In this document: positions 43,841 through 53,755 of the stretch, piece after piece
How the letters are laid out: each line of letters opens with the position of its first letter
How positions within the stretch are numbered: the first letter of the stretch is position 1
From: Caulobacter sp. Root655
GTDB taxonomy: Bacteria > Pseudomonadota > Alphaproteobacteria > Caulobacterales > Caulobacteraceae
Direction: 5' to 3'
NCBI RefSeq assembly: GCF_001427665.1
Contig: NZ_LMHC01000006.1
Coordinates: 98,928-162,927, forward strand
Length of the DNA stretch: 64,000 nt
The notes under the pieces: generated by a model
Databases searched by the model: none
Told to the model about the DNA's origin: nothing
The model's input: only the letters and a program-made list of their open reading frames with translations
Program-made: the position numbers and the translations under genes

Positions 43841-43847
43841 ATAAGCC

Positions 43848-43878
43848 CGTCATCCCCCGACTTGTTCGGGGGATGACG
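43848..43878 (+). terminator. Hairpin terminator of the semialdehyde dehydrogenase
   Basis: Perfect 13-base stem CGTCATCCCCCGA / TCGGGGGATGACG with a 5-base loop, seven bases after the stop. No clear T-run; the arms resemble the GTCATCCCGG hairpins elsewhere in the window. Confidence 0.6.
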
Positions 43879-43970
43879 ACGGTCGTGTACGCTCTCGCCT
43901 TTATCGTCCGCCCCCAACCGTTCGCCAACGTGATAGACGAAGCGCCGGTTCCGGGAGCGACACGCCAGAC

Positions 43971-44813
43971 ATGAACTACCGCCACGCCTTCCACGCCGGC
44001 AATTTCGCCGACCTGCAGAAGCACGCGATCCTGATCGCCCTGCTCACCACCCTGACCGCCGACGAGACGCCGCTGTCGGTGATCGACACCCATGCCGGGG
44101 CCGGGGCCTACGACCTGGGCGGCGACATGGCCCAGCGTTCGGGCGAGGCCGCGGCGGGGATCGGCAAGCTGCTGGCGGCCGCCAAGGCTGGGGCCGCGCC
44201 CGCCGTGTTCGCGCCCCTGGTCGCGGCGGTGAAGGCGCTGAACGGCGGCGGCGAGGGCTCGCTCTATCCCGGCTCGCCGCTGCTGATCGCCCGATCCCTG
44301 CGCAAGGCCGACCGCTACGTCGCCTGCGAGCTGCGGCCCGACGACTTCGACAGCCTGCGCCGGTCGCTGGCCCCCTACCCCTTCGCCCAGGCGGTGCGGG
44401 ACGACGGCTACGCCACGGCCGTCGCCAAGGCGGGCAAGGGCGGCCAGGGCGGGGGAAAGACGTTCGTGCTGATCGACCCGCCGTTCGAGCGCAGCGACGA
44501 CTACGCCCAGATCGTCGCCACCACCAAGGCCGTGCTGGCCAGGGACAGCCAGGCGGTGATCGCCGCCTGGATGCCGCTGAAGGACCTGGAAACCTTCGAC
44601 GCCTTCATGCGCGCGATGGAAACCGTCACCAGCGACGCGCTCGCCGCCGAGCTTCGACTGCGGCCGCTCGTGGACCCCATGAAGATGAACGGCTGCGCCA
44701 TGGTCATGGTCGGGGCGCCCCGGTCCGCCGAGGCGGCGATCGCCGAGGTTACGACCTGGCTGGCCGAAAACGTGGGCGACACCGGCGCCAGGGCGCGGAT
44801 CTGGCGCGCGTGA
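43971..44813 (+). CDS. rlmJ: 23S rRNA (adenine-2030-N6) methyltransferase RlmJ
   Basis: SAM-dependent enzyme methylating one adenine of 23S rRNA. The N-terminal MNYRHAFHAGNFADLQKHAIL is the diagnostic start of this family, so the first ATG is secure. The SAM site includes DTHAGAGAYDL and the catalytic motif is DPPFE. 280 residues is the normal length. It stands alone, independent of the flanking sugar genes. Confidence 0.93.
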   Translation: MNYRHAFHAGNFADLQKHAILIALLTTLTADETPLSVIDTHAGAGAYDLGGDMAQRSGEAAAGIGKLLAAAKAGAAPAVFAPLVAAVKALNGGGEGSLYPGSPLLIARSLRKADRYVACELRPDDFDSLRRSLAPYPFAQAVRDDGYATAVAKAGKGGQGGGKTFVLIDPPFERSDDYAQIVATTKAVLARDSQAVIAAWMPLKDLETFDAFMRAMETVTSDALAAELRLRPLVDPMKMNGCAMVMVGAPRSAEAAIAEVTTWLAENVGDTGARARIWRA

Positions 44814-44939
44814 CCCTCCGCCCATCCGGCCCCTGAAGGCGGACGGATGGGCTTGACCCGGGGTCAACAATTTCGCGCTTGCGAAGCCAAAAACCGTGTT
44901 ATGCTGCATCGCAACAAAACGGTTGTTGGAGCCCGCGCC

Positions 44940-45515
44940 ATGACCTCGTTCCTGCCTGAAATCCCCAAGATCGACCCCGAAAAGGGTCCGAACCTGCTGG
45001 CGGGCGCGGCTTCGCCCCTGTGGCTGGTGTTCGGCGGCGCCGCCATGGCCGGCGCGACCTGGTGGTGGTGGACAGCGCGCTGGCGCGAGGCGGTCAATAT
45101 CGAGGCCCTGATGGCCCCGACCCTGGCGCTCAAGGCGGAACCCGCCCCGGCGCCCGTGATCGATCCGGTGACCGAGGCCCCGGTCCTGGCCTTCGCACCG
45201 GTGGAAGCCGTCGAGGTCGCCGAAACGGTCGAGGCCGTCGCCACCGAGACCATTGAAACCGCCAAGGCGGTGACCGAACCGGTCGTCGAGGCCGTCGTCG
45301 AAACCGTCGAGGCGGCCGCCGACGACCTGACCCTGCTGGTCGGCGTCGGCCCCAAGCTGTCGGCTTCGCTGGCCGAGCTGGGCGTCACCCGCTTCGCGCA
45401 GATCGCCGCCTGGGGACCCGAGGAACTCGCGGACTTCGACGCCAAGCTCAGTCTCAGGGGCCGCGCCGAGCGGGATGCGTGGGTGGCCCAGGCCAAGCGG
45501 CTGACCAACCCCTAA
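44940..45515 (+). CDS. Membrane-anchored protein with C-terminal helix-hairpin-helix domain
   Basis: Function unknown. It has 191 residues: one transmembrane helix at about 20-42 (LWLVFGGAAMAGATWWWWTARW), a Val/Glu/Ala-rich acidic linker (about 60-130) with repeated VEAVE-like units, and a C-terminal domain DDLTLLVGVGPKLSASLAELGVTRFAQIAAW that reads as a helix-hairpin-helix. Similar domains occur at the ends of NuoE-like and ribosomal proteins. GGAG lies nine bases before the ATG at 44940. Upstream, ATGCTGCATCGCAACA resembles sites seen before phasin genes in alphaproteobacteria, so a link to storage granules is a guess. Confidence 0.6.
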   Translation: MTSFLPEIPKIDPEKGPNLLAGAASPLWLVFGGAAMAGATWWWWTARWREAVNIEALMAPTLALKAEPAPAPVIDPVTEAPVLAFAPVEAVEVAETVEAVATETIETAKAVTEPVVEAVVETVEAAADDLTLLVGVGPKLSASLAELGVTRFAQIAAWGPEELADFDAKLSLRGRAERDAWVAQAKRLTNP

Positions 45516-45566
45516 ACCATCATCCCCGCCCTCTGCGGGAGACCCCAAATCGAGGCGGCCATACCC

Positions 45567-45673
45567 TGCGTCCTTCGAGGCGAGCCTGCGGCTAGCACCT
45601 CAGGATGAGGTTCGTGGACTGGCTCTGAATTCCTCATCCTGAGGCGCCCGCGCAGCGGGCCTCGAAGGACGCA
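45567..45673. repeat. Dispersed palindromic repeat, TGCGTCCTTCGAGG family, copy 2
   Basis: Same outer and inner arms as 4348-4451, with different loop sequences. It lies between the converging helix-hairpin-helix and MeaB genes. Confidence 0.85.
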
Positions 45674-45678
45674 AGGCG

Positions 45679-46662
45679 CTACTCCAGCCCAAACGCCGCC
45701 AGCAACCGGTCGGCCGCTGCAGAGGCCGGCAGCTCCCCCGCCCGCACCGCCCGCTCGACTTCGGCCGAAATCCCCGCCACGGCCGGCGCGGCCCTGAACG
45801 CCTCGGCCAGCCGGTCCTGGACCATCGCCCACATCCAGCGGCTGTCCTGGTCGGCCCGCCGCCGGGCGCGGTCGCCGTTGGCGGTCATGATCTGGCGGTG
45901 GCGCCGGATCTGGTCCCACAGCCCGTCGAGCCCCGCGCCCGTCAGGCCCGAGGCGGTCAGCACCGGCGGCGTCCAGTCGGGCGAGGCCGGCGTCAGGATG
46001 TGCAAAGCGTTGCGGTAGTCGCGGGCCGAGCGCTCGGCCCTGGCCGGATCGGCGTCGGCCTTGTTGATCACCAGCAGGTCGGCCAGTTCGATCAGGCCCT
46101 TCTTGATGCCCTGCAGTTCGTCGCCACCGCCGGGGATCAGCAGGGCCAGGAAGATGTCGACCATCTCCGACACCACGGTCTCGGACTGGCCCACGCCCAC
46201 CGTCTCGACCAGGATCACGTCGAAGCCGGCCGCCTCGCACAGCAGCATGGCCTCGCGGGTCTTGCGGGCCACGCCGCCCAGCACCCCGCCGGATGGCGAC
46301 GGGCGGATATAGGCGTTGGGGTCGACGCTAAGCCGCTCCATCCGGGTCTTGTCGCCGAGGATCGAGCCGCCGTGCCGGCCGGACGACGGATCGACCGCCA
46401 GCACCGCCACCCGGTGGCCGGCGGCGGTCAGCATCGTGCCGAACGCCTCGATGGTGGTCGACTTGCCGGCCCCCGGCACGCCGGTGATGCCGATCCGCTG
46501 CGCCCCACCGGTGCGTGGCATCAGCCGTTCGAGCAGGGCGCGGGCGGCGCGCTGGTGGTCGTGGCGGCGGCTCTCGACCAGGGTAATGGCGCGGGCCAGG
46601 GCGGCGCGGTCGCCGGCGACCAGGCGGGTTTCGAGGTCGGCGATGTTCGGCTGGGCGCTCAC
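45679..46662 (-). CDS. meaB: Methylmalonyl-CoA mutase-associated GTPase MeaB
   Basis: G-protein chaperone that protects and reloads adenosylcobalamin-dependent methylmalonyl-CoA mutase. It has 327 residues with Walker A GVPGAGKST at 61-69, DPSSGRHGGSILGDKTRMERL, ETVGVGQSE and the base-recognition NKAD. The start is a GTG at 46662, nine bases after the YbjQ-type gene, with which it probably forms an operon. The mutase subunits lie 3.3 kb downstream on the same strand, with unrelated genes in between. Confidence 0.93.
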   Translation of the reverse strand: MSAQPNIADLETRLVAGDRAALARAITLVESRRHDHQRAARALLERLMPRTGGAQRIGITGVPGAGKSTTIEAFGTMLTAAGHRVAVLAVDPSSGRHGGSILGDKTRMERLSVDPNAYIRPSPSGGVLGGVARKTREAMLLCEAAGFDVILVETVGVGQSETVVSEMVDIFLALLIPGGGDELQGIKKGLIELADLLVINKADADPARAERSARDYRNALHILTPASPDWTPPVLTASGLTGAGLDGLWDQIRRHRQIMTANGDRARRRADQDSRWMWAMVQDRLAEAFRAAPAVAGISAEVERAVRAGELPASAAADRLLAAFGLE

Positions 46663-46671
46663 CCGTCCCGC

Positions 46672-46989
46672 TTAGAGGACGACGGCCGTCCCGGAAACCG
46701 AAACCATCATCATCGAACCGTTGGGGCCGACGGTGTTGTAGTCGAGATCGACGGCCAGGATGGCGTTGGCGCCCAGCTTCTCGGCCTCTTTCACCAGGTT
46801 CTTCATGGCGTCCTCGCGGGCCCGGGCCAACACCCGCTCATAGGACTTCGAATGGCCGCCGATGAAGTCGCGGATCGCCGCCATCAGGTCCAGCACCACG
46901 TTCGCGCCGAGGATCGACTGGGCGTAGATCGCGCCCTTGTAGTCCTGGACCGGCCGTCCTTCGATGAAGGGGGTGGTCGAGATCAGCAT
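46672..46989 (-). CDS. YbjQ/UPF0145-family protein
   Basis: A small cytoplasmic protein of 105 residues of the pentamer-forming YbjQ family (DUF74), sometimes called heavy-metal-binding. The N-terminal TTPFIEGRPVQDYKGAIYAQSILGANVV and the ARAREDAMKNLVKEAEKLGANAILAVDLDYNTVG core are typical. The biochemical role is unknown. GAGGAT lies seven bases before the ATG. It immediately precedes meaB, a pairing that may reflect shared expression only. Confidence 0.85.
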   Translation of the reverse strand: MLISTTPFIEGRPVQDYKGAIYAQSILGANVVLDLMAAIRDFIGGHSKSYERVLARAREDAMKNLVKEAEKLGANAILAVDLDYNTVGPNGSMMMVSVSGTAVVL

Positions 46990-47159
46990 CGATGGATCCT
47001 CGTCAGCCGGGTCGGCGCGCCGTCAGCTTAAGCATAAACCGGCCGTTTGCCGAGGGGCTCCCGCCAAGCGCTCGCGTCCGGCGGGAAACTGTACCGTAGC
47101 CCTTCCTGCGCGCTCATGGTTAAGGCAGATTGGCGGCTTCTCGCCGCTGGGGGCTGCCG

Positions 47160-47621
47160 GTGATCTTCGCCAAATCGCATCTGGATCTTCACAACATCCG
47201 CAACAACGTCGAGCGGGTGAAGAAGCTGTCCGACAACGTCGTCGGCATCGGACCGCTGGGCATCGGCCTGGATGGCCTGCTGACCTGGATTCCCGGGGCC
47301 GGAGAGCTCTACAGCCTGGGGGCCGGCGGGCTGATCATCATCGACGCCGTGCGAGCCCGCGCCGCGCCGATGATCGTCATCCAGATCACCGCCATCATCC
47401 TGATCGACACCGTGGCCGGGGCCGTGCCGGGCATCGGCAACGTCGCCGACATGCTGTTCACCGGCCACAAATGGTCGGCCGACATGCTGACCAAGCACAT
47501 GGACGACACGATCTATTTCGAAGGCACGCGCAAGGACGTGCAGGGCTCGGCCGAGTACCGCGACCTGCTGGGCCGCATCCAGGCCGGCAAGGAAAAGCGC
47601 CGGGTGGTGTTTCTCGGTTAG
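47160..47621 (+). CDS. DUF4112 membrane protein, first of a tandem pair
   Basis: Function unknown. It has about 153 residues from a GTG at 47160 with GGGGG upstream; a TTG 30 bases earlier is an alternative. The family core is NNVERVKKLSDNVVGIGPLGIGLDGLLTWIPGAGELYSLGAGGLI, followed by a hydrophobic helix (IVIQITAIILIDTVAGAVPGIGNVADMLF) and a charged tail. The next gene is a paralogue on the same strand. Confidence 0.8.
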   Translation: MIFAKSHLDLHNIRNNVERVKKLSDNVVGIGPLGIGLDGLLTWIPGAGELYSLGAGGLIIIDAVRARAAPMIVIQITAIILIDTVAGAVPGIGNVADMLFTGHKWSADMLTKHMDDTIYFEGTRKDVQGSAEYRDLLGRIQAGKEKRRVVFLG

Positions 47622-47709
47622 CATCGGCCCGAAAAGTGGGGACCGGTTTTCGGAACGAGCCGATGCATGGTCGGAGACAACCAACACCTCGCCGGAGCGT
47701 TGACCCCAG

Positions 47710-48165
47710 ATGACCGACCGCACCGCAGAGCCCTATGTCGTCGATGAAGGGCCCGCCAGCCACCGGCGCAAGGCCCATCACGCCTGGCGTCAGGCCGAAA
47801 CCGTCAAGCGGCTGTCGGACCGGCTGATCGGCATCGGACCGTTCGGCATCGGGCTGGACGGCGTGCTGGCCTGGGTCCCCGGCGTCGGCCTGGCCTACGG
47901 CCTGGGCGCCGGCGGGCTGCTGCTCTACCACGCCGTCAAGGCCAAGGCCTCGGCCGCGACCCTGGCGCGGATGGCCGCCTACCTGGCCGCCGACAACCTG
48001 TCCGACACCGTGCCGATGCTGGGCTGGGCCGTCGACACCCTGTTCCCCGGCCACCTGATGGCCGCCAAGGCGCTGCAGAAAGACATCGAAGGCCGCCACG
48101 GCCTGCCCGACGACATCGACGCCAAGACGCGGAAGAGGCGGCGGATGAAGGCGGGCAAGCGGTAG
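47710..48165 (+). CDS. DUF4112 membrane protein, second of a tandem pair
   Basis: Paralogue of the preceding gene, 151 residues. It shares VKRLSDRLIGIGPFGIGLDGVLAWVPGVGLAYGLGAGGLL and SDTVPMLGWAVDTLFPGH with it, and ends in a strongly basic tail (KTRKRRRMKAGKR) that the first copy lacks. The two genes are separated by 88 bases and have probably diverged in interaction partner. Confidence 0.85.
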   Translation: MTDRTAEPYVVDEGPASHRRKAHHAWRQAETVKRLSDRLIGIGPFGIGLDGVLAWVPGVGLAYGLGAGGLLLYHAVKAKASAATLARMAAYLAADNLSDTVPMLGWAVDTLFPGHLMAAKALQKDIEGRHGLPDDIDAKTRKRRRMKAGKR

Positions 48166-48166
48166 G

Positions 48167-48742
48167 TCAGCGGATCGGCGGCAGATCGGCCAGACACAGC
48201 GTCAGCGATGGGAAGGCCAGCGACGCGACCGTGTCGCGCGCCGAATACTGAACGACATCGCGATAGACGCCGCCACTCAGGTCGCGATGGACGGTGATCG
48301 TGCTGGTGTTGACGTCCACCACCCAATAGTCGCGCACGCCGTGCTGGGCGTAGAGTTCGGCCTTGATCGACAAATCCTTGGCCACGGTGCTCTGGGCGAC
48401 CTCGATCACAAGACCAACGTTCGCGCCGTTCACCCCGTCCAGCGGCAGGTTGGCGTCGTAAAGGTAGAGGTCTGGGTCCGGCGCGTAGGTCGGCGCCAGT
48501 CGCAGGGTGGAATCGACGATGACGATGGTCTTGCCTTGGGCCTGGGCCATGAAGGCGTAGGCGATCTGCATCTTGGCCCGCGTATGCGGCGCGCCTTCCG
48601 AAGCCATCTCGACCAGCCCCCCGTCGATCAACTCCACCTTGGCGCCCTCGTCGAGGATTCCCGCCGCCTGCATGCGCAAGACGTCGTCCAGGGTGAACCT
48701 GTGCGGCTGGGAGGTTTCGAGCGCGCGGGCCAGGGCGTTCAT
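48167..48742 (-). CDS. Uma2-family (DUF820) restriction-endonuclease-fold protein
   Basis: PD-(D/E)XK-fold protein of 191 residues; family function is not established. Visible marks are KVELIDGGLVEMASEGAPHTRAKMQIA at the start of the fold, PDPDLYLYD supplying the Asp, VIEVAQST with the Glu, and a Lys in DLSIKAELYAQHGVRDYWVVD. All the nuclease-like residues appear present. It lies nine bases after a membrane-protein gene on the same strand and converges on the DUF4112 pair. Confidence 0.85.
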   Translation of the reverse strand: MNALARALETSQPHRFTLDDVLRMQAAGILDEGAKVELIDGGLVEMASEGAPHTRAKMQIAYAFMAQAQGKTIVIVDSTLRLAPTYAPDPDLYLYDANLPLDGVNGANVGLVIEVAQSTVAKDLSIKAELYAQHGVRDYWVVDVNTSTITVHRDLSGGVYRDVVQYSARDTVASLAFPSLTLCLADLPPIR

Positions 48743-48751
48743 GGGGAGAGG

Positions 48752-49222
48752 CTAGCACGAACCCGCGCGGCTCGGAACGGCCGCTCGCGGAGCAGGAAGG
48801 CGGCCCTGCCGACCATAGGCGATCGTCCAGACACCCAGGCCCGTAGCCAGACCGAGCACGGCGCTGAGCGGGAAGACCACCAGGGTGTCGGTCGCGTGCC
48901 AGCCGAGCAGTTTGAACGCCACCGCGAAACCCGTGATCGCGCCGATCAGTCCGGCCAGCGCGCGATGGTGCCGCCCGAACTGGTGCAGGCAGGCCCAGAC
49001 GCAGCAGGCGCTCAGCACGTAGGGCCAGCCCAACACCGCCCCGAACGGCAGGGCGGCGACCGCGCCCGAGGCGGCCGTCGCGGCGCGCGTGGCGTAGGAG
49101 GTGGCCTCGTCGGTCCAGATCATCACCTGCGACAGGCCCAGGGCCGGAAAGCCGAAGGCGAAGACGACGGCCAGGACGATGCGGTTGACGCTGGTCTTCT
49201 CGCGGGCGGGCGGCGGGAGCAT
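48752..49222 (-). CDS. Small integral membrane protein, paralogue of 49510-49959
   Basis: Not recognised. It has 156 residues with about four hydrophobic segments: an N-terminal helix (IVLAVVFAFGFPALGLS), one around residue 60 (YVLSACCVWACLHQF), ALAGLIGAITGFAVAF and VVFPLSAVLGLATGLGVW. It ends in TIAYGRQGRLPAP plus a short tail. The W-x-IAYGRQ-xx-LP-P ending is shared with the protein at 49510-49959, so the two form a small family. Confidence 0.6.
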   Translation of the reverse strand: MLPPPAREKTSVNRIVLAVVFAFGFPALGLSQVMIWTDEATSYATRAATAASGAVAALPFGAVLGWPYVLSACCVWACLHQFGRHHRALAGLIGAITGFAVAFKLLGWHATDTLVVFPLSAVLGLATGLGVWTIAYGRQGRLPAPRAAVPSRAGSC

Positions 49223-49392
49223 GGGGGCCTCGATGGGATGTGCGTGACATCCTCATCAGGGGTGATGCGCGTGCGGATGGATCGGTGAGCGCCGTGGAAA
49301 TCCCGTCAAGCCGTGGTGCAGAGAGCTGTCGTCGATCTTCTTCGCCAGAACGCGTTTGCTTCCCTTTGAAGCGCCTTGTCTCTATCGCCGTT

Positions 49393-49470
49393 TTCCCGGC
49401 GAAGGCCGGGACCCAGCTTCATCCGGAACGCCTCGTGGGTTTCACCTGGGCCCCGACCTTCGTCGGGGAA
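49393..49470. repeat. Short relative of the MITE-like palindromic element
   Basis: Arms TTCCCGGCGAAGGCCGGG and CCCCGACCTTCGTCGGGGAA with CCCAG / CTGGG inside match the CCCGGCGAAnGCCGGGACCCAG core of 27485 and 34058. The centre differs. The 287-base gap between the two paralogous membrane-protein genes holds only this. Confidence 0.6.
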
Positions 49471-49509
49471 TCGGAAGAAGGGATCGCGTTCAACCGCGAA
49501 AATCACGCC

Positions 49510-49959
49510 CTAGATGGCGGATAATGGCTCAATGACCGGTTCGGGCAACATTCGTTGGCGGCCATAGGCGATCCACCAGGCCAGCAGTCCGCAGCAGACC
49601 CCCGTGAATGGAAAGGCCAAGCCCGGCCAAGCCCATGCCCGGCTCAGCAAGAGCAGGCCGCCATTCAAGCCCCCGATGGCCGCCGCCATGATCGCGAAAT
49701 GTAGTCGCAGACGGTGCAGAACAGCCCAGACAAGGAAGGATGGGAAGGTGATGGCCGCCGCGAGCAAAGGCATAACCGTCAGCATCGCCGGGATCATTGG
49801 CCTCAGTCCCGCGAGCGTCTCCGCAGGGGTCTTGTCGTAGTCGCTATAGCCGAGCGCCAGCGCGCTCGTGGTCGCCAACGGGTAGGCGACCACGAGCGCG
49901 ACGTAGATGGCGGCCAAGACCCTCGCCCCCGTCGTTCGTCGTTCACTGCGCGGTCTCAT
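49510..49959 (-). CDS. Small integral membrane protein, paralogue of 48752-49222
   Basis: Not recognised. It has 149 residues with four hydrophobic segments (VLAAIYVALVVAYPLATTSALAL, MIPAMLTVMPLLAAAITFPSFLVW, AIMAAAIGGLNGGLLLL, LAFPFTGVCCGLLAW) and the ending WWIAYGRQRMLPEP shared with its neighbour. It lies seven bases beyond the stop-side edge of the methylmalonyl-CoA mutase gene and runs in the same direction. Confidence 0.6.
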   Translation of the reverse strand: MRPRSERRTTGARVLAAIYVALVVAYPLATTSALALGYSDYDKTPAETLAGLRPMIPAMLTVMPLLAAAITFPSFLVWAVLHRLRLHFAIMAAAIGGLNGGLLLLSRAWAWPGLAFPFTGVCCGLLAWWIAYGRQRMLPEPVIEPLSAI

Positions 49960-49966
49960 GTGCAGA

Positions 49967-52137
<2,171 letters not shown>

Positions 52138-52141
<4 letters not shown>

Positions 52142-53595
52142 GCTTGCGCTCCCTCGAAGGCGGCGGCGAAACGGATCGGCGTCAGCGGCGGGCAGCGCGA
52201 GTCCGGCCCCGGCAGGCGGACGCTGGGCCCGTCGACCGCGAAGTCGGCGACCACCGGCGTGGCGACCTCGGCCGGCTTGTCCTCGCCGTTGGGGAAGGCG
52301 GTGACGCCGAGGATCTTGCGGCTCTTGTCGGCGAACTGGGCTTCCTGGCCGGCGCGGGTTTCGCCGACGATGTCGGCGATCAGGCCGCTTTCCAGCGCCT
52401 TGATGATCCCGCCGTCCGCCTCGATGGCCTGGAAGCCGCCCCAAGCGGCGCGGGCCAGCAGGTCGGTCAGGTTGTCGAGGTACCAGGCCCCGCCGGCCGG
52501 GTCGGCGACGCGGCCCAGGTGGCTCTCCTCCATCAGCACCAGCTGGGTGTTGCGCGCCTGGCGACGGCCGAAAGCGGTGGGCAGGCCGATGGCGTCGGTG
52601 AAGGCCCCCAGCACCACCGCGTCGGCCCCGCCGACCGCGCCGGCGAAGCCTGCAGAGGTCAGGCGCAGCAGGTTGGTCCAGGCGTCGGCCCGGGTCAGCA
52701 TGCGTTGCGACGAGCGGGCCTCGATGACGGCCGGGACCGAGACGCCGCAGGCCTGGGTGATCCGCGCCCACAGCGCCCGGGCGGCCCTCAGCTTGGCCAC
52801 GCCGGTGAAATATTCGGCGTCCAGGCTGACGCCCAGGACGATGCGCGAGAAGGCCTCTTCCATCGACAGGCCGGCGCGGACCAGGGCCTTGGCGTAGGTC
52901 ACGGCGCTGGCGGCCATCGTCGCCAGTTCCTCGGTGTTGGAGCCGCCGGCCTCGTGGGCGGCGCGGCCGGTGGCCAGGAACAGGCTGGCCTTGGCGTAGG
53001 TCGTCGCCAGGCGGGCGCCGACCGTGGCGGCCGAGACCAGATGGCTCTCGATCGGGCCGGGGCTGGTCCCAGCCTGGGCGAAGGCGGTCAGCGGGTCCAG
53101 GTGGAAGGCCAGCGGCGCGTTGGGCGCGGACTTGGCCAGGGTTCCCAGCCAGTCGGCGGCCTTGGGACCCAGGAAGCCGGCGTCGAGGGCGACGGGGGCG
53201 AGGTCCAGCATCACGCCGTTCAGCGCCTGGGCCAGGTCCTGCAGCGAACCCACCGCCACGCCGTTGAGGCCGGACGGGTCGAGGGCCAGCAGCACCGAGG
53301 CCGCGCCGCCCTCCAGGTCCTTCATGATCTCGGCGGCCGCCTGGCGCGGATCGGGATGGGCGGCGCGCATGCGCAGGTCCCACGGCCGGTCGGCGTCGCG
53401 AGCCCGCAGGTCGCGGACCACGGCCACGCCGTCCTCGATCGTATAGAGCGGCTGGATGGCGATGCCGTCGGGGGTCTGGGTGACCAGGGCGTCGTCGAAC
53501 GTCTGGCCCTTGAGGGTCTTTTCGACCAAGGCCATCCACTTCGACCGATCCGGGGCGCCAAAATCCTCGGCTAGCGGGGTGGTCGGGTGATTCAC
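52138..53595 (-). CDS. mutA: Methylmalonyl-CoA mutase small subunit
   Basis: Structural partner of the catalytic subunit, about 485 residues. The barrel fold is conserved ([63 protein letters not shown]) but the C-terminal region is short and lacks the DxHxxG cobalamin motif, as in other small subunits. I prefer the GTG at 53595, which has GGAG nine bases upstream, over a GTG at 53613 lying before that site. Confidence 0.9.
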
Positions 53596-53690
53596 GACGT
53601 CTCTCTCCTGCACCGCAGCATTTTCTTGTTTTGGCCAGCAGATGCTCCTCTGCCCTAGGGTAGGTCAAGCGCTTGCGCATGTCGCGAACG

Positions 53691-53708
53691 AGCGTTTAAA
53701 CTAACGCT
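53691..53708. promoter_or_regulatory. Palindrome AGCGTT-N6-AACGCT in divergent mutase/nitronate monooxygenase promoter
   Basis: Perfect 6-base arms in an AT-rich centre (TAAACT), about 95 bases upstream of the mutase small subunit and 48 upstream of the monooxygenase. The shape fits a TetR/GntR acyl-CoA-type regulator site; the regulator is not in the window. Confidence 0.45.
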
Positions 53709-53755
53709 GTTTACATGAGCGACCCGGAGCGGCCGCCGAACAGGAGACGACTTCC

